Of a DNA stretch of 64,000 nucleotides, positions 61,105-64,000 are shown in pieces; the stretch's first letter is position 1, and every line of letters begins with the position of its first letter. Source of the stretch: SHZL01 sp963708905 (GTDB lineage: Bacteria; Pseudomonadota; Gammaproteobacteria; Xanthomonadales; SZUA-36). The notes under the pieces were generated by a model, which had not been told where the DNA came from, did not search any database, and worked only from the letters and a program-made list of their open reading frames with translations. Made by a program: the position numbers and the translations under genes. The stretch is from contig CAVPUV010000068.1 of assembly GCA_963708905.1 (NCBI GenBank), positions 6,914-70,913 of the forward strand. The letters run 5' to 3'.

Positions 61105-61340
61105 ATGAAGGAAAAAGACAAGCTGTATGAAAAAAGCCCGCTGACTGTGGCTGATTTCGTATTTGATGAACGAGTCGTTCGCGTGTTCCCGGACATGATC
61201 AACCGCTCGGTGCCGGGCTATAGCCTGGTGTTACAGATGATTGGCCTGATTGCCGGCCGCTACGTGCAGCAAGATAGTTGTGTTTATGACCTGGGCTGTT
61301 CGCTCGGCGCCGCAACCCAGACGATGCGCCAGGCCGTAGC
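61105..61340 (+). pseudogene. cmoA: cmoA, 5' part only (cut at a sequence junction)
   Basis: The first 78 codons match carboxy-S-adenosylmethionine synthase (FDERVVRVFPDMINRSVPGYS, then VYDLGCSLGAATQTMRQAV with the SAM-binding motif). CmoA makes the cofactor for tRNA cmo5U. Homology stops at about 61340, in mid-domain, where base composition changes to AT-rich foreign sequence. In the native genome the gene is probably complete. Confidence 0.75.
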
Positions 61341-61344
61341 AATA

Positions 61345-61815
61345 CGCTGAACGAGTAAATGTGCTGCTGCAAAGTAAACATTATGGCTATCGCCACGTAT
61401 TGCTTTGTAACCTCGGATGAGGCATAAAGATCCCAATGTTCACTGGCATAATGCAAATCGCCTTCACGTAATAATAAATTAGTGCTGACTACTGCAGGAA
61501 TAGTACCAAAATCCTGAAAATAATAGTCATCGCTGACATAATTATAATTAATTTTACTCGACCAATGCGGCCCAAACTGCGAGGTATTTAACCAACTGAG
61601 TTGACTACGATTATTGCTGTCATGCAATAAATCCTTTAAGCCAAACTGATTTTTGTAGGTATTATTTGGATAAATTTTGGGGTTGGCATCATGTTTAAAT
61701 TGATTAAATTCACGATCATTGGGTAAAAAGCCACCACTTACTCTGCCGGCACTGGTAGGCGTTAAATAACGGAATTCGCCGTTAGCCATAACCCCAGCAA
61801 GACCTAAACTTAAAA
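61345..61815 (-). pseudogene. Foreign fragment: LPS-assembly protein LptD, internal part
   Basis: An AT-rich open frame without a start or end reads GEFRYLTPTSAGRVSGGFLP, then HWSSKINYNYVSDDYYFQDFG and LLLREGDLHYASEHWDLYA, characteristic of the LptD beta-barrel. The base composition and codon use (many TTA, AAT, TAT) are unlike the rest of the window. Both ends break off abruptly, so it appears to be pasted in from another organism. Confidence 0.65.
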
Positions 61816-61834
61816 GTCGGTGCCAACCCCGCAA

Positions 61835-62940
61835 GTAGGCTATCGACGGTTAATTGCTGTCGGTGAGCAGAAGATGCTGACGCAATTGCTGGTTCCAGGG
61901 GCGGATGGTCAGTCCTACGCCCTTGAAGGCGGCGATCGAAAATTCCGGGCCTGACGAGAAAGGCGCGCAGCGCCTTCGGATCGCTCGAAATTGACGCGCG
62001 TCGCCGCCTCGCCGACCATGCGCATGGCGAGCCATGCCTGGATGGTCGTGCGCCGTCAACGCCGGCGATAATCGCGCAGGAAGCGGTTCTGCAATTGCGT
62101 CGCGCCCCATTGCTCATGCGAGGCGTCCCGACTTACTGGCATGAGGCCGGCGGAGCCCGCGACCGGCGCGGGTCCCAGGTGCGATAGGGCAGATAGCCGG
62201 CGAACACCTGCGTTTTGGTCGGTGCGCGATCAGCACGTCATAGGCGGGCGCGTTCTGGGTGAGAGGCGGGATCAGCCGCTGCGTCTGCACGCTGCCCGAA
62301 TTGGAGCGTGCAACCTGCCTTCCGTGTCGACGTAGATCCGCTCCTCGACGTCTTCGCGCCGAATTTTTTCGCGCTCGCCCGCAGGGCCTGGGCGAACAGG
62401 TCGTCCTCGGGGTGCGAGCCCTTGATCATGAACCAGCGGCGGCACTGCTTCCAGGCGAGATATTGCGTCAGCCCGTCGGCGAGCATCGAGCGCGTCGGCG
62501 CGCATGAATCACATTGGCGCGGCAATTGTCCTCGCGCAGCCGGTCGTCGGGCGCGCTGGTGTTGAGCAGCAGCGCGTCGCGCGTCGTCAGCGCGTCGGCG
62601 GCGCGCAGCAGATCGTCGGCGGAAAGATCGGCGATGACGAGGCCGGCGCCCTGGTCGACGCCGGCCGCGCGCCGGTATTCCGCCCGGAGCGAGTTTCGAG
62701 TTGATCACTTCGAAGGACTCGCCGGCGAATTTGCCGGTCGTATTATTGTCGGCAGCGCCGAGCAGGGCGCCGGCGAGCGTGTCGTCCGCCGCCGGAATGT
62801 CGAGGATCTAGGTCTCGATCGAATGCGCCTGCCGCAGCACCCCGAACTCGACCAGCAGAGGCTCGGCCATCGCGGTTGCGCCAAACCAGCGGCCCGGTGC
62901 TGGAAAAACCGAGGTTCTGGCGGCGCTGCTGACCAATCTG
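61835..62940 (-). pseudogene. Foreign fragment: ABC substrate-binding protein of PQQ-dependent alcohol dehydrogenase systems
   Basis: Pieces in all three minus frames together read like one high-GC gene: DNNTTGKFAGESFEVIN (near 62720), LTQYLAWKQCRRWFMIKGSHPEDDLFAQALRAS (split by positions, near 62450), YLPYRTWDPRP (near 62180) and FKGVGLTIRPWNQQLRQ (near 61910). The order matches a periplasmic binding protein linked to PQQ alcohol dehydrogenases. I count at least five frameshifts, more than expected from natural decay. Family assignment is from memory. Confidence 0.45.
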
Positions 62941-62949
62941 GGAAAAAAA

Positions 62950-63125
62950 TGATGTGCTGTTCATCTGACGAGATTCACCGCCTGAGCCCGGTGGTGGAAG
63001 AAATCTTGTACCCCGCGCTGGAAGACTACAAGATCGACATCATGATCGGCGAAGGCCGCGTGCTCGATCAAGCTCGACTTGCAGCCCTTCACCCTGATCG
63101 GCGCCACCACCCGCGCCGGCGACGC
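62950..63125 (+). pseudogene. Foreign fragment: Holliday junction helicase RuvB, internal part
   Basis: With one extra base near 62963 corrected, the segment reads LFIDEIHRLSPVVEEILYP, EDYKIDIMIGEG, then (after another indel) SIKLDLQPFTLIGATTRAG, the Walker B and sensor region of RuvB. Only about 58 codons are present, with no start or end. Confidence 0.75.
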
Positions 63126-63134
63126 GACCAGATC

Positions 63135-63403
63135 CCTAGGTGATCTTCGATGCGCTGCACGCCGCGCTCGACGCCGCCGACACGGCGTTCCACGCCGCCC
63201 ATGCGCGTCTCGACCTTGGAGAGACGGGACCGATTGTCCGAGTGCTTCTCGTCCATGTCGTCTCGGAGGTTCACGGTGTGCGAGTTCGTGACCTGCTCGT
63301 CGGCCGACTTGGCGTGCTTTCGAGTGCTGAACAGGAGCGGGATGGTGACGGAGTAGAGGGCCACCATCCCGCCGATGAGGGCCACGGTCACGGCGTCGCT
63401 CAC
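63135..63403 (-). pseudogene. Foreign fragment: actinophage DUF2746-like membrane/coiled-coil protein
   Basis: The GTG at 63403 overlaps the preceding TGA (GTGA). The product has one membrane segment (VTVALIGGMVALYSVTIPLLF) and a heptad-rich tail (RLSKVETRMGGVERRVGGVERGVQRIEDHLG). This resembles small holin-cassette proteins of actinobacterial phages (DUF2746), as far as I recall the family. It runs into unrelated sequence near 63135. Confidence 0.45.
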
Positions 63404-63585
63404 TTGGCCGAGTTGGAGGCGGCCACGAACCCGAGGGCCGTGCCGATCTTCAACAGGATCGAGGAGGCCAGGCTGACGTAGGCCACGAACGTCGGGACGG
63501 TGCTGTCGGTGAGCACCCCGGCCGTCACGATGTCGGGGCCGAACGAGACGAGGAGGGAGCAAGACCAACCGAACCAAGTAGTCAT
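63400..63585 (-). pseudogene. Foreign fragment: small phage membrane protein, C-terminal part
   Basis: The frame reads SLLVSFGPDIVTAGVLTDS, then FVAYVSLASSILLKIGTALGF and stops at 63400, overlapping the next gene as in a phage lysis cassette. Two hydrophobic stretches suggest a holin-like protein. The 5' part gives way to low-GC sequence near 63585. Confidence 0.4.
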
Positions 63586-63589
63586 CAAA

Positions 63590-63928
63590 ATAAAAGTTAC
63601 TAATTGCTGCTTCTTCAGGTTTGTGGGCAGCTGAAAGAAAATCTGCATATTCTTTAATCTTTAAAGTATCGGAAGGTTTTGCATCTGCCAGTAATTTTAA
63701 ACTCTCCAATTTTTTGATAACTTCTTCATTAACATTCTGACTATTTGGGGTTTGTTGCTGGCGGTTGCCAAGATTTTTATGAAAATCATCCTGTGGCATT
63801 TTAGTTTGTGATTTATCGACAGGTTTGAGTGCAACAGTTGAATCAGAATCAGAATCAGAAATAAAAAATAATATTATTGCAACCAAAACAAATATGGCAC
63901 CGTATATATAAATTGGTTTAATTTTCAT
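63590..63928 (-). pseudogene. Foreign fragment: low-GC membrane-anchored protein, N-terminal part
   Basis: It starts MKIKPIYIYGAIFVLVAII at 63928, giving one N-terminal membrane anchor, then a charged linker rich in Gln and Asn and a helical repeat-like part (KLLADAKPSDTLKIKEYADF) that recalls TPR proteins of Ignavibacteria/Bacteroidota. The composition is far lower in GC than the chromosome. It is cut at about 63590. The final 72 bases are AT-rich with nothing recognisable. Confidence 0.45.
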
Positions 63929-64000
63929 ACATATAAATTAGAATATCCATTTATAACCGAAAGTTATTGTCACTAAAACATGAATTAACATAATAATAAA

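Noticed and set aside
63089..63928. One 279-codon membrane protein gene
   Set aside because: The frame fuses a low-GC N-terminal part with high-GC phage coiled-coil sequence; composition and family both change at about 63588.
61340..64000. Genomic island or integron cassette array
   Set aside because: The segments are internal gene pieces without starts, stops or attC-like sites, and include indel patterns unlike functional cassettes.

Overview
The window looks like a gammaproteobacterial chromosome of moderately high GC. It carries the conserved origin neighbourhood (mnmE, yidC, rnpA, rpmH, dnaA, dnaN, recF, gyrB, then glyS-glyQ), the fused aspartokinase/homoserine dehydrogenase thrABC operon, and a single-GTPase mnmE. 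The genus cannot be named from the sequence alone. Several parts suggest redox and sulfur chemistry: a ten-haem OmcA/MtrC-type cytochrome (frameshifted here), a 2-oxoacid:ferredoxin oxidoreductase operon, and a dsrE2-tusA-rhodanese set next to an ArsR regulator with the cysteine pair of persulfide sensors.

Layout. 1-3.6 kb: 3' end of a GltD-like flavoprotein and the broken decahaem cytochrome. 3.6-6.3 kb: a two-gene unit (BaiN-like flavoprotein, ABC1 kinase) bracketed by two inverted copies of an 85-bp palindromic repeat that supplies one gene's stop and overwrites the other's start. 6.3-8.9 kb: glycine-zipper lipoprotein and an ABC exporter. 8.9-23 kb: two different complete gltBD glutamate synthase operons separated by arfB, a five-hairpin MITE-like element, a MarR regulator and a DUF456 protein. 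23-23.7 kb: decayed IS1380 and a CBS-domain scrap. 23.7-30.1 kb: asnB-thrA-thrB-thrC with overlapping genes. 30.4-36.8 kb: Yip1 protein, KOR operon with its own GltD/ferredoxin-type flavoprotein, MAPEG protein. 37-43.3 kb: two class-V PLP enzymes, a GabD-type dehydrogenase, and the sulfur-carrier module. 43.4-61 kb: the origin region, in which an IS1182-like and an ISKra4-like element sit between rpmH and dnaA; oriC is most probably the dnaA-dnaN gap.

The last about 2.65 kb (61.34-64.0 kb) does not belong with the rest. cmoA breaks off after about 80 codons and is followed by fragments of at least five unrelated genes (LptD, a PQQ-system ABC binding protein, RuvB, two actinophage proteins, a low-GC membrane protein) with abrupt composition changes and many indels. 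I read this as a chimeric or low-quality contig end.

How the parts work together. The glutamate synthases, asparagine synthetase and threonine operon form a nitrogen/aspartate-family block. The KOR operon connects 2-oxoacids, ferredoxin and NAD(P)H. The PLP enzymes, DsrE2, TusA, rhodanese and regulator are a plausible persulfide handling module. No rRNA, tRNA or CRISPR array was seen.
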